A stretch of DNA of 64,000 nt, from the NCBI GenBank assembly GCA_964605235.1, contig CAZSBB010000002.1, forward strand, positions 62,001 to 126,000. The letters are read 5' to 3'. Each line of letters opens with the position of its first letter. The stretch's first letter is position 1. Origin of the DNA: CAZSBB01 sp964605235. GTDB taxonomy: Bacteria > Planctomycetota > Phycisphaerae > Phycisphaerales > Phycisphaeraceae. Below are positions 6,735-14,231 of this stretch, one piece after another. The notes below the pieces were generated by a model. It ran no database searches and was not told where the DNA came from. It worked only from the letters and a program-made list of their open reading frames with translations. The position numbers and the translations under genes are program-made.

Positions 6735-8441
6735 TTACATCATGCCGGGCATGCCGCCCATGCCACCCATGCCGCCCATCCCTCCCATGCCACCCATGCC
6801 GCCCATGCCACCCATACCGCCGCCGCCGTGACTGTGGCCGGCGTGGTCATCCTTGTCCTTCTCGACTTCGGTGACCAGGCAGTCGGTGGTCAGCAGCAGC
6901 GTGGCGACGCTCGAAGCGTTTTCCAGCGCGGTGCGGTCCACCTTGGCGGGGGTGATGATGCCGCGGGCGACCAGGTCGGTGTATTCCAGCGCCAGGGCGT
7001 CGAAGCCGAAGCTGCCCTTGCCCGCTTTGACCTTGGACACCACGACGGTGCCGTGTTCGCCGGCGTTTTCCGCGATGGTCTGCAGGGGAATGGTCAGAGC
7101 GCGGCGCACCAGTTCGATGCCCGCCTGCTCGTCTTCATTGGCGCCCTTGAGCTTTTCGAGAGTCGCCAGCGCGCGGATGAAACTGACGCCGCCGCCGGGG
7201 ACGATGCCTTCTTCCACCGCAGCGCGGGTGGCGTGCAGGGCGTCTTCCACGCGGGCTTTCTTTTCCTTGAGCTCGGCTTCGGAAGCCGCGCCGACGTTGA
7301 TCTGCGCCACGCCACCGGCCAGCTTCGCCAGGCGTTCCTGGAGCTTTTCGCGGTCGTAATCGCTGGTGGTGGTTTCGATCTCAGCGCGAATCTGCTCGAT
7401 GCGCCCCTGAATGGCTTTGCTGTCGCCAGCGCCTTCGATGATGGTGGTGTTCTCGCTGTCGCTGATGATCTTCTTGGCCATGCCCAGATGGCCGAGTTCG
7501 ACGGCATCGAGGTCGGTGCCCAGGTCCTTCATGATGGCGGTGCCGCCGGTGAGGATGGCGATGTCTTCGAGCATGGCTTTGCGGCGATCGCCGTAGCCGG
7601 GGGCTTTGACCGCCGCGATGTTCAGCACGCCGCGCAGCTTGTTGACCACCAGCGTGGCGAGGGCTTCGCCGGTGATGTCCTCCGCGATAATCAGCAGCGG
7701 CTTCTTGGCGGCCTGGACCTTCTCCAGCACCGGCACGAGCTTCTGCACCGATTCAATCTTGTCCTCGTACACCAGCACGAGGCACTTCTCCAGCTCGACG
7801 GTCATGTCGTCGGCATTGGTGATGAAGTTGGGCGAGAGGTAGCCGCGGTCGAACTGCATGCCTTCGACGACATCAACGTAGGTCTCGAGGCTCTTGCCTT
7901 CCTCGACGGTGATGACGCCGTCTTTGCCGACCTTGGCGAACGCGTCCGCCATGATCTTGCCGATTTCCTGATCGTTGTTGGCGCTGATGGCGGCCACGTT
8001 GGCGATCTCATCCTTCTTGGCGACGTTGATCGGCTTGGCCTGCTTGCGGATGTCCTCGATCACGGTGGCGACCGCCTGCTTCATGCCGCGGACCAGCGCG
8101 TTGGCGTCGACGCCGGCGGTCACGAACCGCAGACCTTCCTTGAACAACGCCTCGGCAAGCACGGTGCTGGTGGTGGTGCCGTCGCCCGCCTTGTCGCTGG
8201 TCTTGCTGGCGGCTTCCTTGACCAGTTGGACACCCAGATTTTCATACTTGCAGGCGAGTTCGATTTCCTCGGCAACGGTCACGCCGTCCTTGGTCACCGT
8301 CGGCCCACCCCAGCTCTTGTCCAGCACGGCATTGCGCCCACGCGGACCCAGGGTGCTCTTGACCGCCGCCGCCAGCTTCTCCACGCCGGCCAGCAGGCTC
8401 TTCCGCGCATCCGTTTCAAAGGCCAGTTGCTTCGCGGCCAT
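6735..8441 (-). CDS. groEL: Chaperonin GroEL with extended His/GGM tail (GroEL2)
   Basis: Second 60-kDa chaperonin, 568 residues. Seen: MAAKQLAFETDARKSLL start, LDKSWGGPTVTKDG, AGDGTTTSTVLAEALF, and VEDALHATRAAVEEGIVPGGG. After residue 525 it has a linker with three histidines (DDHAGHSHGGGG), then about eight Gly-Gly-Met units ending PGMM. The tail is coded by a short in-frame DNA repeat. It is the first gene of the cluster, with GGGAG ten bases before the ATG and a promoter-like segment plus a perfect palindrome upstream. An order of groEL, groES, groEL is unusual. Confidence 0.96.
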   Translation of the reverse strand: MAAKQLAFETDARKSLLAGVEKLAAAVKSTLGPRGRNAVLDKSWGGPTVTKDGVTVAEEIELACKYENLGVQLVKEAASKTSDKAGDGTTTSTVLAEALFKEGLRFVTAGVDANALVRGMKQAVATVIEDIRKQAKPINVAKKDEIANVAAISANNDQEIGKIMADAFAKVGKDGVITVEEGKSLETYVDVVEGMQFDRGYLSPNFITNADDMTVELEKCLVLVYEDKIESVQKLVPVLEKVQAAKKPLLIIAEDITGEALATLVVNKLRGVLNIAAVKAPGYGDRRKAMLEDIAILTGGTAIMKDLGTDLDAVELGHLGMAKKIISDSENTTIIEGAGDSKAIQGRIEQIRAEIETTTSDYDREKLQERLAKLAGGVAQINVGAASEAELKEKKARVEDALHATRAAVEEGIVPGGGVSFIRALATLEKLKGANEDEQAGIELVRRALTIPLQTIAENAGEHGTVVVSKVKAGKGSFGFDALALEYTDLVARGIITPAKVDRTALENASSVATLLLTTDCLVTEVEKDKDDHAGHSHGGGGMGGMGGMGGMGGMGGMGGMGGMPGMM

Positions 8442-8485
8442 GTTCGTAGGTCTCCCAAATGAACCAGTGATGTTTGTCTCTCAAC

Positions 8486-8513
8486 TTCGCCGGCCTCACC
8501 GTCGGCCGGCGAA
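8486..8513. promoter_or_regulatory. Perfect 10-bp inverted repeat upstream of groEL2 (operator or 5'UTR hairpin)
   Basis: TTCGCCGGCC, eight bases, then GGCCGGCGAA. The palindrome lies 45-72 bases before the groEL2 ATG and at the expected transcription start of the promoter-like segment at 8517-8545. The spacing resembles the CIRCE operator (9-bp arms, 9-base gap), but the sequence is not TTAGCACTC. It may be a heat-shock operator of another repressor or an mRNA hairpin. Confidence 0.45.
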
Positions 8514-8516
8514 TGT

Positions 8517-8545
8517 CTAGCACAACGTACCGGATGTATTGGCAA
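8517..8545 (-). promoter_or_regulatory. Possible sigma-70-like promoter for groEL2
   Basis: Read on the minus strand: TTGCCA (8540-8545), 17 bases, TGCTAG (8517-8522). The -35 box matches five of six consensus bases; the -10 box is weak. Distance to the groEL2 ATG is 75 bases. No match to the sigma-32 consensus was seen. Confidence 0.3.
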
Positions 8546-9023
8546 GGGCGGTGCCAGGGTCAGTGCTGGCAGACATTGCGTGATAAAACCATAAATTTAT
8601 GTAAATTATTGACTTAATGGATTGTCGAACCGGCATCGCTGAGGAGAGCGGTTGGGCTTCGCTGTCACGTTGGCAGATGAGGGGTATTCAACCTGACAGT
8701 TCTGCCAGTCAACCTGCTTGATTCCGATCGGGACATACGCCTCGGGCATGCAGCTTGAGCGAACATTCGGGGTCATCGCCTCGACCCACCCTCATGTCAG
8801 CGTTTTTCCTCCGTGAAACCCGACGCATAAGCAACCCGATATTCACCATCGCCAAGCCGTGACCAGCCAGGGCTGACATACGGCTGTCAACCGCTCGGTG
8901 TAGCGTGTTGTGCCTACGCCTGGCTTAGCGTCCACTGCTTCTGTTGCTGGATCAGGTCGTATCGGCTTGTTACTTGCTGTCTGAAAGCAGCTGGCGCTGG
9001 TGTCGCCGCGCGGAGTGTTTGCC
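8546..9023. other. Intergenic region between groEL2 and the ankyrin-repeat gene
   Basis: About 480 bases without a credible gene. Bases 8580-8625 form an AT-rich island in otherwise GC-rich DNA. Short frames here are unsupported. The region separates the chaperone cluster from an accessory segment with a different base composition, and probably contains the divergent promoters. Confidence 0.5.
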
Positions 9024-10619
9024 ATGGCCTATGTGAAGCTCTACCGCCGTGAAGATTTCCTGCTGATCGGTACCGTGCGCGCAGGCTGTGATTACAGAAA
9101 GCGGCAAGCCCGCACAGGGAACTATGAATCACACCATCTGTGCACCGCGACTTGGTATACGTCTGATTTCTCGCTGCGCGGCCATCACCACCTCAATTCG
9201 CTGACGGTGAAGGCGGAGCTGTTGACCGCCCGCTATGTTTACGCGGCAAGGGTGCTGGAGGCGGCGCTGGCTAAAACCACTGAGCTATACCCTGACTGGC
9301 TCGCGCATACCCGAACGCTGCAGCAACCGGGCTGGCTGCGCCTTGGTTTCAGCAGTCCGCAGCGACGGGAGGCAGAGGACTGCTGCGCGCGCCTCGTGCG
9401 CGACATCGCCAACCGTGGTGAAATCAAGGTCCGGGAGCATTTTCAGGTTGAACTCGAGGAAAAATGTCAACGAATCCGTGGCATTCTCAATTTTCCGGCG
9501 CTCGGAAAACAGGTGGTGGATGCCATCGAGAAAGGGCAGACGCTTCCGATCAGCCAAGCTGAACTGAGCTTCAGCTATGCAGAGATCGCCCCGCACATCG
9601 TCCGACTGGATGAGCACTTGCTCGCGCTGCTCAATTCAGGGGAAAGCACGCCGCCGTTGACCAACGCGGACCAGGATCTGCTCGTTGCCGCCCAGCATCT
9701 CGACTTGATGCGCATGCGCCAAGCGGTGGAAGGTGGAGCGAACGTCAACGCGCTGTTCGACGAGGAGAGCATGCTGTGTCACGTGGTACAGGCCCATGCG
9801 TGGGATCATCTCCCTGCCAATCGTGATTACGACCACATTGCCGAGAACATGCCGGATTATCCACTGGCCCATCGGTGTGAAGTCATTGATTGGCTGCTGC
9901 AACAGGGCGCTGACATCAATCTTTTTGGCGTCGATGGGCTGGCGCCGCTTTCGGCGGCGGTGCTCGCGCATGACCCGGATCTGGTGCGATATCTGCTTCG
10001 CCAAGGCGCGGATCCGGCCAGCAATCAGTTTCCGGATGAACCTCCCTGGGATGAACCGACAGCCAAATATTATGCCGATGGCGATCTCTATGTGGTTGAC
10101 GAGGGCTCCCGCGAGTACATCGACGTCTGGGAGATCAATGTCCTGCTCGACACTGCCTTGCTGGAGCAGCATTTGGCGCAAGGGCGATCACTCTCCGGTG
10201 CTTTGGTCGGGCAGACTCCTGAGCATTGTTGGATGTGCTGTACCAATGCGGCTTACCTTATGGCGCTGGTGTGGAACCGCCTGGATGTCGCGTTGCTGAG
10301 CCCACACCTGGCGGAGGGAATCATTTACGAATCGCCGCGGGCGGTGAGTGGCGCCCTGCTGGGCAAACCGGCCGTCCTGGCTTACCTGCAAACCAGGCTG
10401 CAGGCCTTGCGCGAGCATGGCCCAATCAACCAAGTCCGCGCTCAACTCGGCGTAACCCGGGAAGGTCCCTGTGTTGTTCTGTCCGCTGAGAATGATCCTG
10501 AGATGCCTGTCGCCATTTTGAACCCGCGAACTGAAGCAGGCATGATCACCCGCTTAACGGAATGTAACGTGGCTTCCGCATCGATCGGTGTTCGAACGAT
10601 CGGCATTTCGCCGCGCTAG
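9024..10619 (+). CDS. Ankyrin-repeat protein with NTF2/SnoaL-like C-terminal segment
   Basis: 531-residue cytoplasmic protein with no signal peptide. Residues 1-210 form an unrecognised, mostly helical domain. Ankyrin repeats occupy about 215-345, with clear helices in HRCEVIDWLLQQGADINLF and PDLVRYLLRQGADPASN. The C-terminal 140 residues contain HLAEGIIYESPRAVSGALLG and KPAVLAYLQTRLQAL, like an NTF2-like domain seen after ankyrin repeats in other bacterial proteins. The start at 9024 has GGAG eight bases upstream; a GTG 24 bases earlier lacks one. Codon use is less GC-biased than its neighbours, suggesting acquisition. No enzymatic motif was found, so a binding or immunity-type role is only a guess. 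Confidence 0.75.
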   Translation: MAYVKLYRREDFLLIGTVRAGCDYRKRQARTGNYESHHLCTATWYTSDFSLRGHHHLNSLTVKAELLTARYVYAARVLEAALAKTTELYPDWLAHTRTLQQPGWLRLGFSSPQRREAEDCCARLVRDIANRGEIKVREHFQVELEEKCQRIRGILNFPALGKQVVDAIEKGQTLPISQAELSFSYAEIAPHIVRLDEHLLALLNSGESTPPLTNADQDLLVAAQHLDLMRMRQAVEGGANVNALFDEESMLCHVVQAHAWDHLPANRDYDHIAENMPDYPLAHRCEVIDWLLQQGADINLFGVDGLAPLSAAVLAHDPDLVRYLLRQGADPASNQFPDEPPWDEPTAKYYADGDLYVVDEGSREYIDVWEINVLLDTALLEQHLAQGRSLSGALVGQTPEHCWMCCTNAAYLMALVWNRLDVALLSPHLAEGIIYESPRAVSGALLGKPAVLAYLQTRLQALREHGPINQVRAQLGVTREGPCVVLSAENDPEMPVAILNPRTEAGMITRLTECNVASASIGVRTIGISPR

Positions 10620-10762
10620 TGGATACGATCACAGAACCCGATTGGCACGGGGGTGTATTCGGCCCGAGCACCCGGGTGGATACCAGCTAAAACGCGCAAA
10701 AATCTCGCAGTCTGCACTATTCTTGTGTGATGAGGCCAGATATCCTGATAATGGAGTTCTCC

Positions 10763-10978
10763 ATGACAGCGTCCGCGCAGAACTCGAATGAGCCCGCCAG
10801 TCAGGCCGATATGACGCCCGAGTCCTCGACCTCCTCAGCCAACCCCCCCGAAGCCGCGGTGCCGGTCGATCCGGATTGGCGGCGGAAGCTAAGCGACCGA
10901 CTGGCCGAATCGACTCTCAAGGCGCTGGACCCAAGCAACGTCGAGAACTTTCGTCGGACGTCGACCCGGGGAATCTGA
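10763..10978 (+). CDS. Small protein of the 275-bp tandem array, copy 1
   Basis: 71-residue hydrophilic protein, family unrecognised. Residues 1-30 are Ser/Thr/Pro/Glu-rich (starts MTASAQNSNEPASQAD). Residues 31-42 are VPVDPDWRRK-like. Residues 43-54 vary between copies (LSDRLAESTLK here), and the end ALDPSNVENFRRTSTRGI is invariant. GGAG lies six bases before the ATG. The unit recurs exactly 275 bases later. Comparing copies 1 and 2 outside the variable block, four of five changed codons are synonymous, which supports this frame being translated. No signal peptide or membrane segment is present. It follows the ankyrin gene on the same strand after 143 bases. Confidence 0.55.
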   Translation: MTASAQNSNEPASQADMTPESSTSSANPPEAAVPVDPDWRRKLSDRLAESTLKALDPSNVENFRRTSTRGI

Positions 10979-11037
10979 CCAGTCAGCTTGTCCAGCCCTG
11001 TGTGATGAGGCCAGATATCCTGATAATGGAGTTCTCC

Positions 11038-11253
11038 ATGACAGCGTCCGCGCAGAACTCGAATGAGCCCGCCAGTCAGGCCGATAAGACGCCCGAGTCC
11101 TCGACATCCTCAGCCAACCCCCCCGAAGCTGCGGTGCCGGTCGATCCGGATTGGCGGCGGAAGCGCAACGAGCGGGTGACAGCGTCAATCCTCAACGCGC
11201 TGGACCCGAGCAACGTCGAGAACTTCCGTCGGACGTCGACCCGGGGAATCTGA
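11038..11253 (+). CDS. Small protein of the 275-bp tandem array, copy 2
   Basis: 71 residues and the same architecture as copy 1, with a Lys replacing Met at position 17 and a divergent middle block (KRNERVTASILN). The C-terminal ALDPSNVENFRRTSTRGI is identical. The leader and ribosome binding site are preserved. Function unknown. Confidence 0.55.
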   Translation: MTASAQNSNEPASQADKTPESSTSSANPPEAAVPVDPDWRRKRNERVTASILNALDPSNVENFRRTSTRGI

Positions 11254-11312
11254 CCAGTCAGCTTGACCAGCCCTGAGTGATGAGGCCAGATATCCTGATA
11301 ATGGAGTTCTCC

Positions 11313-11529
11313 ATGACAGCGTCCGCGCAGAACTCGAATGAGCCCGCCAGTCAGGCCGATATGACGCCCGAGTCCTCGAGCTCCTCGGCCACCCCCCCCC
11401 GAAGCCGTGGTGCCGGTCGATCCGGATTGGTGGAAGAAGTACAACGAACGAGCAACAGCGTCGACGCTCAACGCGTTGGACCCGAGCAACGTCGAGAACT
11501 TCCGTCGGACGTCGACCCGGGGAATCTGA
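11313..11529 (+). pseudogene. Small protein of the tandem array, copy 3, frameshifted at a C-run
   Basis: Starts like copies 1 and 2, but a run of nine C at 11392-11400 replaces AA plus seven C, adding one base. As sequenced, the frame shifts after about residue 28 and runs into the Ns. Removing one base restores EAVVPVDPDWWKKYNERAT and the invariant C-terminus with a stop at 11527-11529. Selection signs after the shift (synonymous differences from copy 2) suggest a recent slip, phase variation or a homopolymer error. Confidence 0.6.
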
Positions 11530-11531
11530 CC

Positions 11532-11631
11532 NNNNNNNNNNNNNNNNNNNNNNNNNNNNNNNNNNNNNNNNNNNNNNNNNNNNNNNNNNNNNNNNNNNNN
11601 NNNNNNNNNNNNNNNNNNNNNNNNNNNNNNN
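11532..11631. other. Assembly gap of exactly 100 N inside the tandem array
   Basis: One hundred N bases separate unit 3 from a partial downstream unit. Projecting the 275-bp register across the gap puts the downstream fragment about 124 bases out of phase, so the gap length is a placeholder. The true number of units is unknown. Confidence 0.95.
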
Positions 11632-11679
11632 CCGAGCAACGTCGAGAACTTCCGTCGGACGTCGACCCGGGGAATCTGA
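11632..11679 (+). CDS. C-terminal fragment of a further tandem-array copy
   Basis: Codes for PSNVENFRRTSTRGI and a stop, identical to the end of the other copies; the 5' part is lost in the N block. The spacer after it departs from the unit sequence within about 20 bases, marking the right end of the array. Confidence 0.6.
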   Translation, partial: PSNVENFRRTSTRGI

Positions 11680-11781
11680 CCAGTCAACTGTAACTACCCT
11701 TTGCCTTCGTCTCCCCCGGAGCCTCAGGGGCGAATGTCGCGCTGCTGTGATCACCCCGCACACGCACGGGTGGAATCCGGA

Positions 11782-12669
11782 TCAGAACGGCCGGTTCGTG
11801 AAGACCGAGTCAATCGTGTGCGTTTCCACGTGCCCGTCAGCCAAGGGGACGTGCGTGGTGCCGTCGTGAATGGCAGAGAACCCGGTTTCCCAGCCATCGC
11901 GCGTGCCTTCGACCAGTTCCCGCAGCGCGAGAGTATTGACATGGGTTGGGCCGTAGCCGTCGATCTGGGAGAACACGCTGCTGACGATGAGATTGAAGTT
12001 CTTGGTTCGAACCTCCGCCAGCAGGGGGAATTCGGTGGGCGACTTGTAGAAGCCTTTGGCTTTGCGGTGCAGCAGCGACAGGCGGGGGAAGGGATTGGCG
12101 TCCGTGGCCATGACATTGTGCGGGCCATGGTTGTTGTTCCCGCCGACGGCGCTGACGGTGTTGTAGTCGGTGCGGACGACGCCGTTGTTGCCGCCGTTGC
12201 CTGGCGTGTAGGGCTGCGTGGGACTCATGAGCGCCCAGCCTTGAAAGGTGGTGTCGACGGTCGGGTTGCCGCCGGTGACGTTGCGGGTGGGGAACGCGGA
12301 AAAGGAAGGGCAACGGAACACGCCCTTGTTGCCCTGCAGGTAGGACGCGTAGAGCCGCCACGCCCAGGTGCCGAACGAGTTCGTGTCGTCGCGCTGCGGG
12401 GCGCCGACGTAAGCGGCATAGTAGTTGGGCAGGTGCTCCCGCTCATCCGTGGCGTAGGCGTTGCTCGCCAGGGCCAGCTGCTTGAGGTTGTTCATGCACT
12501 GGATCTTCTGCGCCGCCCCGCGGGCTTTGCTCAGCGCCGGCAGCAGAATGGCGATCAGCAGCGAGATGATCGAAATCACCACCAGCAACTCGATGAGGGT
12601 AAAGCCGGCCTGCGCAGCGCGGCCGGTGGCGCCTTGACGTTGCAGGGGAATCATGGGCGAGACGCTCAT
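11782..12669 (-). CDS. Type II pseudopilin-like protein with H-X9-DG motif
   Basis: 295-residue secreted protein of the prepilin-type N-terminal cleavage/methylation family abundant in Planctomycetota and Lentisphaerae. Seen: AGFTLIELLVVISIISLLIAI near residue 22, the prepilin peptidase site (Gly before Phe) and hydrophobic helix; a Cys/Asn-rich CMNNLKQLALASNAYA helix; and a C-terminal motif of His, nine residues, then Asp-Gly (HDGTTHVPLADG). The start at 12669 has AGGAG seven bases upstream, excluding a 27-residue extension. The gene lies 80 bases after the GntR/LacI regulator on the same strand. The exact role of these multicopy proteins is unknown. Confidence 0.9.
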   Translation of the reverse strand: MSVSPMIPLQRQGATGRAAQAGFTLIELLVVISIISLLIAILLPALSKARGAAQKIQCMNNLKQLALASNAYATDEREHLPNYYAAYVGAPQRDDTNSFGTWAWRLYASYLQGNKGVFRCPSFSAFPTRNVTGGNPTVDTTFQGWALMSPTQPYTPGNGGNNGVVRTDYNTVSAVGGNNNHGPHNVMATDANPFPRLSLLHRKAKGFYKSPTEFPLLAEVRTKNFNLIVSSVFSQIDGYGPTHVNTLALRELVEGTRDGWETGFSAIHDGTTHVPLADGHVETHTIDSVFTNRPF

Positions 12670-12749
12670 GGTTGAGCTCCTGGAAGGCAGATATCCAATC
12701 CACGCATGCGCCCTTGCGCAGGCCCGCATCAGGACCCGCAACGCCGGCA

Positions 12750-13907
12750 CTACAACGGGGGTAAACCCGTGACGGAAGCGCCCGTCACATACCGACCGGC
12801 GACATACAACCGCTGCGCCGGCTGATCCGGTTGACGCTGGCGGGCATGCAGCAACTCGGCGCTGCGCTGCGCCATCTCCGTCAACGGCAAACCAATGCTC
12901 GCCAACCCGCCGGGCACCTGCCGACGAATCGATTCCTGGGCGTCAAAGCCGATCAGCCGAAAGTCCCGGCCGACCTCCAGGCCATGCGCCACCGCGCCGG
13001 CGATAAAACCCAGCGCAATGTCGTCGCTGGCGGCAAACACGCCCTGGGGCCGCTGCCGCAGCCGCAGGTACTTGCCCATCACCACGCCGCCGCTGAGCAC
13101 GCTGTAGCCGTGGCTCAGCAGCCGATGTTCAGGCTTGACCAACTGCCCGAGACCCTGCTCAAAGCCGCGCAGCCGCAGCTCGCTCAAGCGATCCGGCTGA
13201 CGCCAGGCGGGCGCGTCAACGCCGCGGCCCAGAAAACAAAACGATGCGCAACCGGTTTCACGCAGCATTTGCCCCGCCAGCTCACCGCCGCGCTGCTGGT
13301 CCACACTCACCACATCCACCCGCTCGGTGCCGCTGATGGCGGGCTCCAGGCCGGCGGTGAGCACCAGGACCATGTGCTGCCGCTGCGCCTGGATTCGCAA
13401 ATGCGCCACCGGCTGGATGAAGATGACCATCTCGTCGGCCGGGTCGCAGTCATAGACGTCCTGGCCGTGAATGCCCACGGTCCGATGCACCGCGCCGCCA
13501 TAGCACGCCAGCGCCTGCCCCAGATCGTCCGCCATTTTCTGGCGATGGCCGCCGGGGTTCACGTCGGCATGCACGAGGGTGATGCGTTTGCCCGCCAGCA
13601 GGCCGCGCGCCGCTTCGGGGGTGTGCCCGCGCCGGTAGCTCAGGTTCGCTGCGTTAAGCGCCTCGGCGACAAAGGTGCCCTGACGCGGCTGACTGACCAG
13701 CAGCCCGTCGGCGACCAGCGCTTTGACCGCCTCATGGGCAGTGGCTTTGGCGACGCCCAATTGCGTGGACAACTCCCGCAACGGGGGCAGCTTGGAGCCG
13801 GAGGAATACTCGTTGCCCAGCCGCCGCGCCAGGTCGCCGGCGGCGCGGGCGATCCGCCGCGGCAACTCCGCCCGTCCCGAGCGCTGCAGTGATGAACGCG
13901 ATGGCAT
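12750..13907 (-). CDS. Transcriptional regulator, GntR HTH fused to LacI/periplasmic-binding-type sensor
   Basis: 385 residues. A winged helix-turn-helix of GntR type lies at about 15-85 (GSKLPPLRELSTQLGVAKAT). A LacI/GalR-like ligand-binding domain follows from about 115 (KRITLVHADVNPGG, then GVFAASDDIALGFIAGA, LEVGRDFRLIGFD and GGLASIGLPLTEMAQRSAELL). This arrangement matches AraR-like sugar-responsive repressors. Neighbours are a pseudopilin and, further on, GH4 and AraC genes, so a carbohydrate signal is likely. The bound ligand cannot be told. Confidence 0.88.
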   Translation of the reverse strand: MPSRSSLQRSGRAELPRRIARAAGDLARRLGNEYSSGSKLPPLRELSTQLGVAKATAHEAVKALVADGLLVSQPRQGTFVAEALNAANLSYRRGHTPEAARGLLAGKRITLVHADVNPGGHRQKMADDLGQALACYGGAVHRTVGIHGQDVYDCDPADEMVIFIQPVAHLRIQAQRQHMVLVLTAGLEPAISGTERVDVVSVDQQRGGELAGQMLRETGCASFCFLGRGVDAPAWRQPDRLSELRLRGFEQGLGQLVKPEHRLLSHGYSVLSGGVVMGKYLRLRQRPQGVFAASDDIALGFIAGAVAHGLEVGRDFRLIGFDAQESIRRQVPGGLASIGLPLTEMAQRSAELLHARQRQPDQPAQRLYVAGRYVTGASVTGLPPL

Positions 13908-13929
13908 ACCCTGAGCATACCAGAAGCTG

Positions 13930-13958
13930 TATCAATATCAATCAAAATATTATGACAA
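13930..13958 (-). promoter_or_regulatory. AT-rich promoter/operator-like segment for the GntR/LacI regulator
   Basis: Read on the minus strand: TTGTCA, 17 bases, TTGATA, with repeated TTGAT/ATTGAT words inside. It begins 23 bases upstream of the regulator ATG and is AT-rich against a GC-rich background. The -10 is poor. The direct repeats could be an autoregulatory operator. Weakly supported. Confidence 0.25.
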
Positions 13959-14231
13959 GATAGGACAGACGGGTGTGTCTCGGTTGGTCGGAACATGGCT
14001 GGAGGGGGGATCGACGGTGGCGACGAATGGCGACCGGGTTTGACGAAGCAACGGCCGATATTCCTTGCGCTCGCCCAGCGCGCCCTGCAACGCTGCTGTC
14101 GAAGGGCGCGCTGTACGAGCGCGAAGTTGCCCCGGAATGACGGGGTCGCATCAACCGCGTCCACTGGCTTGGCGGCGTACTGCTTGTCGCGCGTCAACCC
14201 TGGGATTCATGTGACTGCACGCAAGCCTGAG
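13959..14231. repeat. Non-coding stretch holding a long palindrome at 14067-14122
   Basis: No gene is supported between the regulator and the zinc-ribbon gene. Within it, GCGCTCG, three bases, AGCGCGCCCT, a 16-base loop, AGGGCGCGCT, three bases, CGAGCGC form a 17-bp stem with one symmetric internal loop. The core AGCGCGCCCT plus a following CA-containing triplet recurs near 1758-1770 in the cdsA-fmdB gap, suggesting a dispersed palindromic repeat. Confidence 0.6.

Larger units (their letters stand above)
10727..11531 (+). repeat. Tandem repeat, 275-bp unit, three copies before the assembly gap
   Basis: Unit boundaries at 10727, 11002 and 11277 give an exact 275-base period; the third unit is one base longer in a C-run. 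Each unit contains a near-identical leader with a ribosome binding site, one small reading frame and a 59-base spacer. A partial further unit follows the N block at 11632-11694, so the array continues through the gap. Confidence 0.9.

Noticed and set aside
4475..8462. Two long plus-strand frames (over 570 codons each) across the chaperonins
   Set aside because: They are His/Gly/Asp-rich antisense frames of groEL1 and groEL2, typical artefacts of high-GC coding DNA.
8442..8600. CIRCE (HrcA) operator
   Set aside because: TAGCAC and AGTGCT words occur but about 40 bases apart, not the 9-base spacing required.
10763..11679. RiPP precursor peptide array
   Set aside because: The C-terminus, where a core peptide would lie, is invariant and the variable part is internal. 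No maturation enzyme is adjacent. Not fully excluded.
10727..11694. CRISPR array
   Set aside because: The unit is 275 bp with nearly invariant sequence throughout; there are no short repeats with unique spacers and no cas genes.
11076..11763. Minus-strand frames spanning the N block in the tandem array
   Set aside because: They include runs of unknown residues, lack ribosome sites, and substitutions between units fit codon positions of the plus strand.
13640..14197. Minus-strand 185-codon frame overlapping the GntR/LacI start
   Set aside because: Overlaps the real regulator in another frame and contains only Arg/Ser/Pro-rich sequence.
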